Positions 23,456-34,740 of a stretch of 64,000 nucleotides of DNA are shown here, piece after piece (within the stretch, counting starts at the first letter, position 1; every line of letters begins with the position of its first letter). Below the pieces are notes generated by a model that made no database searches, was not told the origin of the DNA, and was given only the letters and a program-made list of their open reading frames with translations. Where the stretch lies: NCBI GenBank assembly GCA_021464415.1, contig JAKCWG010000189.1:124001-188000 (forward strand). The letters run 5' to 3'. The position numbers were made by a program, and so were the translations under genes. The DNA is from Lonicera japonica. Lineage: Eukaryota; Streptophyta; Magnoliopsida; Dipsacales; Caprifoliaceae.

Positions 23456-24765
23456 TGATTTAAGGGAAATTTTTAAAATTAATTTATCGTTGCTTCATTC
23501 CACACTTAAATGCAATAAAAACCCTATTTTATGTAAAACAATTAAATTAGTATAGCGTATAAGTATGAGTCAATCCAAATCCAAGCTAATTCCTTAAAAG
23601 TAGGAGAGTTTGTCTAAATCCAATATTTTAGGAACCAAATTAAAACAATTTTTAAATTTTGATTTTGAAATTATCTAAACTACGAAACTAAATTAATTAA
23701 ACTAAACTAATTAAATTAAAGCAAGCAAGCAAGTAATCAATAATAGAAAATCCCAAGGAAAGAGAATCCACCACCATGGATATAAACAAAAAAGTATCTA
23801 ATTATATTTTTAACATTCATCCCTACTATATAAACAAATTCAAAATTACCATCATTCTTTCTTTAAAACTAATGTAAACAAAAATAGGCATCGCCTGTAA
23901 CCCAAATTGGTGATCACAAGAGATCCTTCCTTTATTTTAAAAACAATTAAAGTACTAGAAAGAAAACACATGTTATAGTAATGGTAATTTTCAAAATCTA
24001 TTTAAATTCGGGACGAATAATTAAAAATCAATTAGAATTAAATTAAGCCCATTACATCCATGGCGGTTTCATCCCTCTCCTTTGGGAGAGAATTTAGCCA
24101 AGCATATTAAATAAATAACACATTAAAACAAAATAATAATTCATTATTAAAATTAAAATTAAAAGTACTTAAATACACACTATAAAAAATCAGAAAGCTA
24201 GAAAGCGTCCCTGTTTGTGATGCTCGAACTAGCGTGTACTGCACGGCTTTACGCTGTCCACTTCTTCTCCTTCAATACTTCGGCCGCACGGCAACTAGTA
24301 TAGAGGATTTTCTCTCTCTAGAACTCTCTAATAATATCTAAATTCTATCTATTTTTCCTATCTATTTTTCTTCTATCTTTTTTTTTCTATCTATATCTTT
24401 CTTCTATCCCTTTAGGTGTAGAGAATGGGTCTATATGTAGGAATAAGAAATAGAAGTTTACAAGGTTTAGGAAACTAGAATTGTAGAGAAAATAAAAACT
24501 TTGAGATCAATTAGGATTCTAATTAAAAGAGGGAATAAGGAGTTCTATTCAATTTAGGAGAGAATATTGAATTGGAATATTCTTTCTTCTTTATCTTCTT
24601 TTTGATCTTCAGTAGACTTCTTTCACCTTTTTAGGCTTTTTATTATAATTTTCTTCTTTCCTACAAAAAGACAAAATAAATATTAATCTTTCATAATTTA
24701 AACACTAATTATATACTAACAAAATATTATTTGCGGGTTTAATTAACAATTTTGGGCACTTATCA
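23456..24765 (-). repeat. 3' LTR (left copy) of the gag-protease element
   Basis: On the plus strand it starts TGATTTAAGGG and ends GGGCACTTATCA, identical ends to 30892-32199. A polypurine-like stretch (minus TTTGGGGGTAATT) lies just inside at about 24766-24778. Confidence 0.95.
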
Positions 24766-26507
24766 AATTACCCCCAAACAACCTTTTGCTAGTCCTCGAG
24801 CAAACATAAAGTATCAAACATAGATAAGGGACCAAAATAAAAAGCTTAAAAAAATAAAATCCTATTCTACTCAAGTGTACCACTTTCGCTTGTTACTCTC
24901 GATTGCATTTACCGCATGCAACAAGGCCTTAAACCACTAAGTTACCAAAGTGGACGAGTTATAGCCTCGTGAGGGTTTGCAGTAAAGACGCCCCCAAACT
25001 TTATAAAAATATAAATCAATTTTGATTTTTTCCTTATTTCTTTTCAAAGAATTCATCGCCACCTACCTTTACGAAAGGCAAGAATCGGCAATGTCCAATT
25101 CACCATATGTAGTGAGCTACTAAAATTATAAAAAATAAACATTACAGAACAAGCTCAAAGAGGAAGTGTGCATGTGTGGACAACCAATCTAATATAACTT
25201 TTCATATCCAAGTACAGGAATTACTACATTGCCTTCGAAAAAGTTGCCTTGACTCCAAATCTCACTGGATATACTCTCTTGAAAAAAATAGCACTCTGAA
25301 ATTTGGTTATTAATATCTCTCTTGTATGTGAGAATGATTTCAAATTCAAATAGCTCACATACTAATTAGAAGAAACGCATATGAATAAATATTTAGTCTC
25401 ATGGAAAGAATATTAATTACTTTATTTGAGAATGTCGAGTTACCCACCATAGCACCTTCTCATCTATTCTCCACATCCTACCATACCTAACCATAGATCA
25501 AATAGGACTTTATTGGGTTATGGGTTAAATAAGGGCATAAGGAATAATTATCTCTGAGAAGGTAGGGTCTTCAATATCACTTTAGTAGGGAACAATATGA
25601 ATATATACTTCATTCAACTTTGAATTTTCTCATTTACTTCAAACATTACAGTCATTTTTCTTTTTCTTTTTCTTTTCTTCTTCTTTTCTTCATTTTTTCC
25701 TTCCCTTCTCTTTCTTTCATATATTTTTCTTTCTTCCGTTCATTCAGTTTTTTATTTTTTATTTTTTTATTTAGCTTGTTCCCTTCCCTTTCTTCTTTCA
25801 CAATCTTCCTAACTTCTCAGAAATAAATGGGGTTTTAAGGATGTGGGTAAACAAAGAAAAGGTTATTTTTTATAGGTTCAAAAGGCTACTAGCGATAAAT
25901 ATATATGACGGTTGAAGGCTTATTGTGGAAAAGAAAGAAGGCCTATTATCCTCTCTATGGATCAGCATGATGATCACGTCTCAAATAAACTACAAGGCCT
26001 ATGTTTCTCTTAACTCGAAAGAGATTTCATTCTCAGTAATTAATCAAAATATGAAAAAGAATAATGAGACTATGCAACGACTTAATACGGTATGAAGAAT
26101 AGTTGAGTCATCTTATGACTCCGAATTTGCGTATATACCCTCTACAAATGATTAATGGCTCAAAGTCTCACAGGGTTATTAAGTCTCTACTGTTATTTCT
26201 CTAGCTCCTTAGAAACTCGATTACTTTTCAATTTACATTACACTAGACGGCTGTTTGTGCAGTTGAAAAATATTTTGAATAGAGCTCATAGTGCAATGTC
26301 TAGATTCATATATATTCGAGTAACAAACTAAATTTAGAGTTAGACAATAACAATTCTAAGCATTCATAAGGTGGGTCATCGGTAAATTCATTTATATCAT
26401 AGATAGGGTACTAAACCAAAACGACTCTATTTTAATTTTTTCAAAATGAATTTGCATTTTTGAAAACATTCCTACCCCCAAACAAATCAAAACACTGTCC
26501 TCAGTGT
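24766..26507. other. noncoding 3' interior of the gag-protease element
   Basis: AT-rich sequence between the protease stop and the 3' LTR where RT and integrase would be expected; no such motifs are seen. A pyrimidine-rich tract (about 25640-25790) produces a low-complexity plus-strand frame that is not a gene. Confidence 0.7.
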
Positions 26508-27842
26508 TTAAACAAGAACACCCCCAAACAGAGATAAATTATTTTTGTCAAAAATTAATAATCGAAACAGTTGGGGATCATCCCAGTGAACATGGGTTAT
26601 AGCTAATAGAAGTAACAAAGGATGTGTGATCCAATATTCTGAATAACTAATGTGTTTATCAGGTGGCAAATCAGCAGAAATAATAATCATAATATCACAG
26701 CAAGGATTTGACATATAAATAGAATTTAACGGCACACATAGATATAAAAATAATCGTGAGCAAAAATCAAGAAGTAATGGTGCATTATTTATGTCAGGCT
26801 TTAAATCGGATGATATCATAGAGAAAACCTCGACATCAGCAGGAAACAACTCAATACTAGAAGAACAATCATTATTGTTTTTATGAGATGACTCATGTGT
26901 GCAATTAATGGGTGGAGGCCATGGGTCAAATGTGAGGTCACTATTAACAAAAGGCATCCTGGAAAGTGAAGCAAATTGGGATGAATTATCAGTATAAGTG
27001 GACTTAGACCTTGAATCACATGTAAGAAACTCACAATCAGAACTAATAGTAGACACTTTCTTTGGTTCATTCGCAGTAGTTATAAGGGACTCAGGCGGGA
27101 CAGGTTGAAAACGATTAGCCCAACTATCAATATTCATAAGTGGTGTAGAATCTAACAAAACATTGACCTCATTAATTATATTATTTTCATCGATATCAGA
27201 TCCAAAATGAGCTAAGCATTGGAGGAGTGGGTCCTCAGGGTGAATTTTCTTAGATGTTTCAGAAGATAATGACTCTATAAAGTAAAGTTCTTCAACGGAC
27301 TCAACGTCATCGGGTTGTTTAGTGAGACTAAAAATATTTACTTCAACCGTCATGTTACCAAATGTTAAGGTCATATTACCATTTCTACAATTTATTAGTG
27401 CATTAGCTGTGGCTAGAAAAGGTCGGCCTAAGATGATGGGAATATGTTTGCCTTGGGTAGGGTGGGTATCAAGGACGATGAAATCGACAGGATAATAAAA
27501 GTCTGCAACTTTTACGATGACATCTTCTATTATACTCCTAGGAATTTTGATAGATCGGTCCGCTAGACTTAACCTGACGTCAGTTTCTTTCAAATCACCT
27601 AACCCCAATTGTTGATAAACGGCATATGGAAGTAGGTTCACACTAGCTCCTAAATCTAATAAAGCTTGTTCCTCAAAATTTTCTCTTATCTTACATTTGA
27701 CAGTTGGACTACCCAGATCTTTGTGTTTAATCACAGCTTGGTTTTGTAAGAAGGAGGTACAGTGCTGAGCTATGAAGGCTTCTTTGGGAACACTAGTTTT
27801 TCTTTTGACTAAGCCTTTAATAAATTTAGCATAAAAAGGAAT
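26508..27842 (-). pseudogene. retrotransposon aspartic protease region of the gag-pro polyprotein
   Basis: Minus-strand frame. After the TAA at 27843-27845 the same frame continues IPFYAKFIKGLVKRK, then the retropepsin-like core: QALLDLGASVNLLPYAVY (D-L-G-A active site, as in Athila-type elements), PVDFIVLDTHP and IPIILGRPFLATANALI (ILGRPFL motif). A long low-similarity tail follows to a stop at 26508. No RT motif follows. One catalytic Asp per chain fits a dimeric protease. The frame call at 27734 uses a non-ATG start; in reality the protein would come only as a Gag fusion, if at all. Confidence 0.88.
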
Positions 27843-29708
27843 TTATTTTATGGCAGTAAGAAATGGAATATTGATTTGAAGATTTTGAAAAACATCTAAA
27901 ATTTCACTGTATTGAGAATCATTTTTATTGTTGACTAGTCTAGATGGAAAAGGAGCACGCGGAATCATTTCTTTTGGGGTACTGTCAATCTTAGGACCTA
28001 CAGCTTGATCATTTTTATTAGTTTTAGGTAAATTGGTCCTAGTTTCTTCATTTTCATTTTCTTTCTTCTCAACTTGTTGTGACTTATTATCCAGGAGCTC
28101 AATATTTTCTTGATCTCGCTGTTGTTTAATTGTATTATCAGATTGAAGTGCATTAACCACATTAGCCTGTTTAGGTTGATGTTCTAAATTAGACACATTA
28201 GCTCCTATATTAAAGTTTGTTCTACCTTTTGGATTTGGCTCAGGTTGGCTTGGTAAGGTACCTTTTTGTCTTTCAGTTAAGGCAGATGTGAGTTGGCTCA
28301 ACTGACTCTGAACAGATTGTTGGAATTGAATTTGGCTTTTAGCTAAAATATCAATATTATTTTCTAACTTTTGCATCCTTTGATTCGCTTGTTGAGTGGA
28401 TTGATCTATGGTCATTGCTAGCATTTTAAAAGTGTCTTTATCATTAAGTGAATTATTAGTAGATGGGACTGGAGCATTGTAATTTCGCATAGGGTCAGGA
28501 ACTAACTCCCTATTAGGGTTGACCTGATGTTGGAAAAACTGTTGTTGTGGGACCATTGGTCCGGCCTGTTGAGGGGCTGGCCTATTTTGGGAGCTTTGAA
28601 AACCTGGTGGACCACTTATGTTTTGTTGTTGCGAAGAAACATTTTGACTCCAAGAAAAATTGGGGTGAAATCGCATATCATGGTGGTATCTATTGCCAAA
28701 AGTATTTGCAGTAGGTTTGCCAAAAGTATTAAATGCACACACTTGTGCATCAGAATCAGAGCAATAAAAGGGACAGGCCTGAGTAGTATGATCAAAGCTA
28801 GAGCAAAACCCACATGGGTTACTGACATTTAAAACTGGGCTCGGGTTATTTCTAGTTGAGATAGAAAATGCATTAAATTTCTTACTTAAGTTTTGAACAT
28901 CGATAGCTAGACTCTCCATGACAGATTTTAGGTCTGGGTCGGTTTTAACTTCATACATGCCGGGTTTCTTAACTGAAGTATATTCATTACGGGACATGTA
29001 TTCGCTACTACTATTCCAGTTTTGTGCACTCTCAGCTAGTTCCTCTAAAAATGTATAGGCTTGATCAGGAGTTTGGTCTTTAAATTTTCCTTTATGCATG
29101 GATTCAATCATTTTACGATTCATTGGAGAAAGACCCTTATAGAAAAAATGGACAAGACTCGCTTTATCAAAACCATGGTGTGGACATTTGATTAATAAAT
29201 CATGAAAACGCTCCCATGTTTCATGGAATTCTTCATCTACTTTGCTCCTAAATGTGCTAATAGCATCTCTCATTGATTCAGTCTTTTGCATAGGGTAAAA
29301 TTTTGACATAAACTTCCTAGCTAGTTGTTCCCATGTTGTGATTGAATTAGGAGGAAGGGAGTTCAACCATGAGGCTGCCTTATCTTCTAAGGATAAAGGA
29401 AATAATCTAAGCTTGACACCATCATCATCTAAGTTTTGGTTCTTAAAGGTGCTACAAATTGTAAGGAATTTCCCTAAGTGAATGTATGGTTGTTCACTAT
29501 CAAGGCCATGGAACTTAGGTAGCATATTAATGGTAGCAGGCCTAATTTCGAACTGAGCTGCATTAGTGGTTGGAAGGGTGATGCACATAGGAGGCTCAGC
29601 GGTGACAGGAGCGAAATAGTCATTTAATGTACGATTATTAGCCATTGTGAGATTTTGAGGTGGAAAGATTAATTGTCTTCTAATTATTCGACCACTTCTA
29701 AGTTGCAT
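27843..29708 (-). CDS. retrotransposon Gag (capsid and zinc knuckle), long open frame
   Basis: 621 codons uninterrupted from the ATG at 29708. Residues about 55-200 form the gag capsid domain (MLPKFHGLDSEQPYIHLGKF, KAASWLNSLPPNSITTWEQL, KFMSKFYPMQKTESMRDAIS, ETWERFHDLLIKCPHHGF). A CCHC knuckle CGFCSSFDHTTQAC (C-X2-C-X4-H-X4-C) sits near residue 300, followed by a Gln/Pro/Asn-rich region and a coiled stretch (IDILAKSQIQFQQSVQSQL). It would assemble element RNA into particles. An intact Gag with no polymerase fits a parasite of related elements. The end is a TAA at 27843-27845 in the conserved IK-(Q)-IP stretch, so it was probably a Gln codon originally. Confidence 0.9.
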   Translation of the reverse strand: MQLRSGRIIRRQLIFPPQNLTMANNRTLNDYFAPVTAEPPMCITLPTTNAAQFEIRPATINMLPKFHGLDSEQPYIHLGKFLTICSTFKNQNLDDDGVKLRLFPLSLEDKAASWLNSLPPNSITTWEQLARKFMSKFYPMQKTESMRDAISTFRSKVDEEFHETWERFHDLLIKCPHHGFDKASLVHFFYKGLSPMNRKMIESMHKGKFKDQTPDQAYTFLEELAESAQNWNSSSEYMSRNEYTSVKKPGMYEVKTDPDLKSVMESLAIDVQNLSKKFNAFSISTRNNPSPVLNVSNPCGFCSSFDHTTQACPFYCSDSDAQVCAFNTFGKPTANTFGNRYHHDMRFHPNFSWSQNVSSQQQNISGPPGFQSSQNRPAPQQAGPMVPQQQFFQHQVNPNRELVPDPMRNYNAPVPSTNNSLNDKDTFKMLAMTIDQSTQQANQRMQKLENNIDILAKSQIQFQQSVQSQLSQLTSALTERQKGTLPSQPEPNPKGRTNFNIGANVSNLEHQPKQANVVNALQSDNTIKQQRDQENIELLDNKSQQVEKKENENEETRTNLPKTNKNDQAVGPKIDSTPKEMIPRAPFPSRLVNNKNDSQYSEILDVFQNLQINIPFLTAIK

Positions 29709-30891
29709 AAACTATACAATATCCTAGTTGCAAGCAAATCCTAAGGACAGTCTAATTAAGCAATGAATTTAGTGAGGGCTGAGAATTTTAATATAATTAA
29801 TGATCTAGGCTTGTCCTACTCTTATCGAGAAAATTGTAAGCTTACTAGTTAAGGCTTCCAATCTAACAACCGGTTAAGTTCCCAGGAAATACTGGAGGGG
29901 TCACAAACGGTCCCACTTAAAACCCAACTACCTTCGACAGCAAGCTGCCGTTTTGACAGAACTTACCTAGGCGTTGCTAAATTAAAAAGGTACTCACTGG
30001 AGTGGCCGACAATTAACTTGCACTGTCTAATTAATTTTAGATTAAATAAATTTAAGGCTCGGGTTTAACAAGTGCAGGGTGGTTTTTAACCTAGGTGGGC
30101 AAGAATTGGTGATGAAATCCAATCCTTATCTTGATAGGAAAGTTGCCCTTAACTAATATATTAATGCAAATGCTAAATTAAATATGCACAAATAAAGAAG
30201 CAAATAAATAAAAAAAAAAAAAAATGGGGACCTAAATGCAAAGCGTCTAAGTTATCTAACCTAAAGGCAAGAGGGAACCTAAAAACGCCTAAATTATCTA
30301 ACCTAAAGGCAAAAACAAATAAAATAAATAATGAAGGAAATACCTTTTTTTTTTTTTTCAGATTTAGTAGTAATAAAAAGAAAACGAAAATAATAATAAT
30401 AAAAAAAAAATGTTTTTTTTTTCAGAATAATTTTTTAAAGTAAAAACAGAAAACGAAAATAATAATAATAAAACTGTTTTTTTTTTTTTTTTAACTTTCT
30501 GTTTTTTTTTTTTTTCAGAATAATTTTTTTTCAGATTAAAATTTTAAAGTAAAAACAGAAAACGAAAATAATAATAATAAAACTTTTTTTTTTCCTGGAC
30601 TTTCTGTTTTTTTTTTTTTCAGAAGATTTTTTTTTTCATATTAAATTTAAAAAAAAAACGAAATTGAAAAGAAAACTGTTTTTTTTTTATAATAAAACCG
30701 TGCACTCCAAATACTTTAATTAGTATTATTATTAAAGAGGCTTAATCAATGCAGTGGTTTTAACAAGGCACGATTATTTTAATTTTTTTTTTTCAGAAAT
30801 AGGGAGGGAGGGAGAGGGTCTAAAAAAAATATATTGGATTTTTTCAAACTTCCTCGAAAATTATGAAACTTGAAATTGGCAACGGCGCCAA
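29709..30891 (-). other. 5' leader of the gag-protease element
   Basis: Untranslated leader between gag and the 5' LTR. It contains A- and T-runs and an imperfect tandem repeat of about 110 bp around AAACAGAAAACGAAAATAAT (about 30360-30680). The tRNA-Asp-type primer site ends at 30890, next to the LTR. Confidence 0.75.
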
Positions 30892-32199
30892 TGATTTAAG
30901 GGAAATTTTTAAAATTAATTTATCGTTGCTTAATTCCACACTTAAATGCAATAAAAACCCTATTTTATGTAAAACAATTAAATTAGTATAGCGTATAAGT
31001 ATGAGTCAATCCAAATCCAAGCTAATTCCTTAAAAGTAGGAGAGTTTGTCTAAATCCAATATTTTAGGAACCAAATTAAAACAATTTTTAAATTTTGATT
31101 TTGAAATTATCTAAACTACGAAACTAAATTAATTAAACTAAACTAATTAAATTAAAGCAAGCAAGCAAGTAATCAATAATAGAAAATCCCAAGGAAAGAG
31201 AATCCACCACCATGGATATAAACAAAAAAGTATCTAATTATATTTTTAACATTCATCCCTACTATATAAACAAATTCAAAATTACCATCATTCTTTCTTT
31301 AAAACTAATGTAAACAAAAATAGGCATCGCCTGTAACCCAAATTGGTGATCACAAGAGATCCTTCCTTTATTTTAAAAACAATTAAAGTACTAGAAAGAA
31401 AACACACGTTATAGTAATGGTAATTTTCAAAATCTATTTTAATTCGGGACGAATAATTAAAAATCAATTAGAATTAAATTAAGCCCATTACATCCATGGC
31501 GGTTTCATCCCTCTCCTTTGGGAGAGAATTTAGCCAAGCATATTAAATAAATAACACATTAAAACAAAATAATAATTCATTATTAAAATTAAAATTAAAG
31601 TACTTAAATACACACTATAAAAAATCAGAAAGCTAGAAAGCGTCCCTATTTGTGATGCTCGAACTAGCGTGTACTGCACGGCTTTACGCTGTCCACTTCT
31701 TCTCCTTCAATACTTCGGCCGCACGGCAACTAGTATAGAGGATTTTCTCTCTCTAGAACTCTCTAATAATATCTAAATTCTATCTATTTTTCCTATCTAT
31801 TTTTCTTCTATATTTTTTTTCTATCTATATCTTTCTTCTATCCTTTTAGGTGTAGAGAATGGGTCTATATATAGGAATAAGAAATAGAAGTTTACAAGGT
31901 TTAGGAAACTAGAATTGTAGAGAAAATAAAAACTTTGAGATCAATTAGGATTCTAATTAAGAGATGGAATAAGGAGTTCTATTCAATTTAGTAGAGAATA
32001 TTGAATTGGAATATTCTTTCTTCTTTATCTTCTTTTTGATCTTCAGTAGACTTCTTTCACCTTTTTAGGCTTTTTATTATAATTTTCTTCTTTCCTACAA
32101 AAAGACAAAATAAATATTAATCTTTCATAATTTAAACATTAATTATATACTAACAAAATATTATTTGCGGGTTTAATTAACAATTTTGGGCACTTATCA
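30892..32199 (-). repeat. 5' LTR (right copy) of the gag-protease element
   Basis: Same ends and length as the left copy, with about a dozen differences by eye over 1.3 kb. Its right end CTTATCA abuts the target-site duplication GATAT, where NLR1 resumes. Confidence 0.95.
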
Positions 32200-32907
32200 G
32201 ATATAGGTAGAGATATTGTCATAAGGTGTGGGGGTTTGCCATTAGTAATAAAGGCTTTAGGAGGTTTAATGTACTTTAAAAAGTCTGAAATTGAGTGGCA
32301 GCAAATGAAAATACCTTGGCCACTGCATTTGGATAGCCCGAGAAATGTCCTAAAAGTCCTAAAGATATGCTTTGAGCATCTACCATCACCACTGAAGCGT
32401 TGTTTTGCATTTTGCTCGATTTTCCACAAAGATTTCGACCTTGAAAAGAGTAATCTAATACAACTTTGGATGGCCCTAGGATTGCTTCATCCTCCCGAGA
32501 ACAGTGATTTATCGATGGAGAATATGGGCAACAAGTATTTCGATATTTTACTCTTCAATTCCATGCTACAAGTTGCAAAGAAGGATGAGTACGGCTCCAT
32601 CAGAAGTTGCAAGATGCATGATCTTTTTCACGATCTTGCGCAATATGAATCAGATAATTATTGCTCAAATTTAGAGGCTAGTCATCTGAATGGTGATTCT
32701 GATGTTGTGCATCTGTCCTTGATCTCTTCCTTAAGAGAAATACCCGAATTTTCAACGAAAATGTGTTCGAGATTGCGGACTCTAATCCTAAAAGGTGGTC
32801 TCGATGGCAAGTTGTTAGCGAGCTTCAAATGCTTGTGTGTTCTAGTTTTAGAGAACTATAGCGTCACAGAGTTGCCGGATTCGATAGAGATGTTGAAGTA
32901 TTTAAGG
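32200..32907 (+). pseudogene. NLR1 NB-ARC second half and first LRRs
   Basis: It resumes in frame after the TSD: GRDIVIRCGGLPLVIKALGG (GLPL), CFAFCSIFHKDFDLEKSN (RNBS-D), LIQLWMALGLL, CKMHDLFHDLAQ (MHD, the autoinhibition motif) and LRR starts LRTLILKGGLDGK, CLCVLVLENYSVTELPDSIE. Similarity with NLR2 ends at LKYLR (about 32907), where block D begins. The frame stays open but nonsensical to 33066. Confidence 0.92.
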
Positions 32908-33108
32908 CAATCTAATCTTAGGGAGCGGGCCTTAAGTCGCCCCAACACAATCTTTCTCCACCTGTTACATATATACTTTTTCAAATATTTTTCTTCATTG
33001 GAACTTTTTCTTCATGGTCTTGAGATTTTTCTTGTATCCATAGTGGTAGATATTCTCTTTCTATAATTGTATGTATTGATAATTTTGAGTGTTATATATA
33101 TATAAACA

Positions 33109-33384
33109 AGGAACCAACAATCTGCTGGAACTTCTGGAGAAGATGAATATAAGAGTGGCACAACCGTAAAAAGAATTTTTGGGAATTGGGATGTGGCTTA
33201 TGATTTAAGGGTTTTTGTAAAGCAGTTGAAGTCCGAAAGCAGTAATTTCGACAAAAATGTCATGCAAATCTACGCAATTGAACAGCAAGTAACTGAATTC
33301 GAGGCCGTAATTTCAGTGCTCGATAGATATGTTTTTATATTAAAATCAAAAGTGCAATCTATTTACAAACTTCCACTTCCATAA
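33109..33384 (+). pseudogene. unrecognised gene fragment (block D copy 2)
   Basis: Paralog of 2976-3293, reading SGEDEYKSGTTVKRIFGNWD through QSIYKLPLP and a stop at 33382-33384. Differences such as Glu to Lys and Asp to Ser are scattered, and the frame is kept. The hAT element is inserted immediately after its stop. Confidence 0.45.
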
Positions 33385-33387
33385 AAA

Positions 33388-34368
33388 CAGTGATGGATCT
33401 AGGGGGGCGAGCGGGGGCGGTCGCCATCCCAATTTTTTTTAAAAATAGATTAAATATAGTAGTAATTTTGTATTTATAAAAAAAAATATAAAAGCTCGTC
33501 CCCCCAAATTATTTTGAAAAGATTAAGTATGTATCCCTCAATTATTTATTTTTTAAAAAAGTTAAACACTCGGACTAATATATAATATTTACATTTTTGA
33601 AACAAAATAAATAAGAATTGTATATCCTTTTATACATCAAAATTTACAATCTTGCTTATAAATAGATAATATTTGCAATCTTGCTTGTAAATTTTATCTT
33701 GTGGATTTCACTGAACAAGAAAAAGTACACTTGAAATTTAAATTAGAAAATTATAAGCTTGATATTTTGGTCCATCCAGAGTTTCAAAATTTATCAACAA
33801 TTTCAAAGTTATGCAAGTTTTGGTAAAAACTAGAAAATCGATCATTTATCCTCTTATCGATAGGTTAATTCACCTTATTTTGATTTTGCCGGTTATAACA
33901 GTTATATTTGAACATGCATTTTCAGCTATAAAAATTGTTAAGATCGCATTTCGTAATAGGATGGGAGATGGTTTTTTAACAAGCTATTTGATCACATATA
34001 TTGAGAAAGATATTACTTATGATTTCGATGTTAATAATATTATAGATGAATTTTATATCATAAAAGAAAGGCGAGCACAACTTCAAATGCCTACGTTTAA
34101 TAGACAATTACAAGAGGGTAATTATAGTTATTATTTTTTGTAAGTCAATGTGTTCAAAACAACTTGCTCACTTGGGTGATCATATATATATATGTATTTT
34201 TTTGTAATTGTATATATTGACATAATATATATGTTATATTTTTGCGTTAACTTGCTTTATTATTTGATGGTAAAATTTAGTTTGAATAATTTTTGTGATA
34301 ATTATTTCTTGCCGTCGATTCATTTTTATTCTCGTCTCCCCAAACCTAAAATCCTGACTCCGTCCCTG
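33388..34368 (+). mobile_element. hAT transposon, internally deleted, with TSD
   Basis: The terminal inverted repeats are CAGTGATGGATCTAGG at the left and TCCTGACTCCGTCCCTG at the right (reverse complement CAGGGACGGAGTCAGGA). The 8-bp target-site duplication CATAAAAA is exact (33380-33387, 34369-34376). Block D copy 1 has one CATAAAAA at the equivalent place (3284-3291), an empty site. Total length 981 bp with only the 3' end of a transposase, so it is non-autonomous. Confidence 0.93.
33811..34143 (+). pseudogene. hAT transposase C-terminal dimerisation domain fragment
   Basis: The frame reads ILPVITVIFEHAFSAIKIVK, then RNRMGDGFLTSYLITYIEKD and IIDEF. This is the conserved hAT C-terminal dimerisation region of the zinc-finger-plus-hAT type of plant transposase. 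The catalytic DDE core and the N-terminal zinc finger are missing, so it is a remnant. Upstream 33480-33810 has short related scraps but no continuous frame. Confidence 0.85.
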
Positions 34369-34740
34369 CATAAAAATAGACATATACTGAAATTTACTTC
34401 AGATTATCTATTTGATACATTGTGTTATTGTGACTTTGGCCTCAAATTGTGTGGAAAGTTAAATTAGATTTGTTAAATATCAAAAGAACTTTGAATGCTT
34501 TTGCAATACTTGAGAAAAGCTTGCTAGTTATTGAATGAAACATATGCCTAATTCATATGGGCTTTACAAAGCAAACTATAAGAGAGAAATAATAAAAGAA
34601 ATATCCCATGTTTAACAAACCTAAACATTTGGGATTCTATGAAAAGATTTTATTTTTTTTTTGGGCGGCGAGGATTTTTTTTCCCACACAAATACGAAGA
34701 AAAATGAATAATATACTATCTATCTATATATATATATATA

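Larger units (their letters stand above)
23456..32199 (-). mobile_element. gag-protease-only LTR retrotransposon, Athila-like gag
   Basis: A complete element on the minus strand: LTRs of 1310 and 1308 bp, GATAT target-site duplication (23451-23455, 32200-32204), and a primer site next to the right-hand LTR that matches the 3' end of tRNA-Asp (GGCAACGGCGCCA on the plus strand, 30878-30890). Coding runs gag (27843-29708) then protease (26508-27842) with one in-frame TAA between them. No RT, RNase H or integrase is present in the 6.1-kb interior, so it must borrow them. The LTRs differ at about a dozen sites, so insertion was recent. It lies inside NB-ARC of NLR1; removing it with one TSD copy restores the NLR frame. 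Confidence 0.93.
16577..32907 (+). pseudogene. NLR1: CC-NB-ARC-LRR immune receptor, split by two LTR retrotransposons
   Basis: CC-NLRs are intracellular receptors that detect pathogen effectors and trigger defence by nucleotide-dependent assembly. NLR1 coding parts are 16577-16624, 21918-23455 and 32200-32907; no introns are evident. Order: start of a CC domain, Reina-type element in codon 17, rest of CC 1, a second CC, NB-ARC to just before GLPL, a gag-protease retrotransposon, then GLPL, RNBS-D, MHD and the first LRRs. Defects are the two insertions, a frameshift early in CC 1, an in-frame TAG at 22506-22508 and truncation by block D at 32908. Otherwise the frame is open across more than 600 codons, so it died recently by NLR standards. 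It is a close paralog of NLR2 (minus, 54753-58023). Its 3' LRRs may be those at 44073-44602. Confidence 0.92.

Noticed and set aside
25620..25826. Plus-strand Phe/Ser-rich ORF resembling a membrane protein
   Set aside because: It is a pyrimidine-rich low-complexity tract in the retrotransposon interior.
28527..28832. Plus-strand 101-codon ORF
   Set aside because: Antisense shadow of the intact minus-strand gag.
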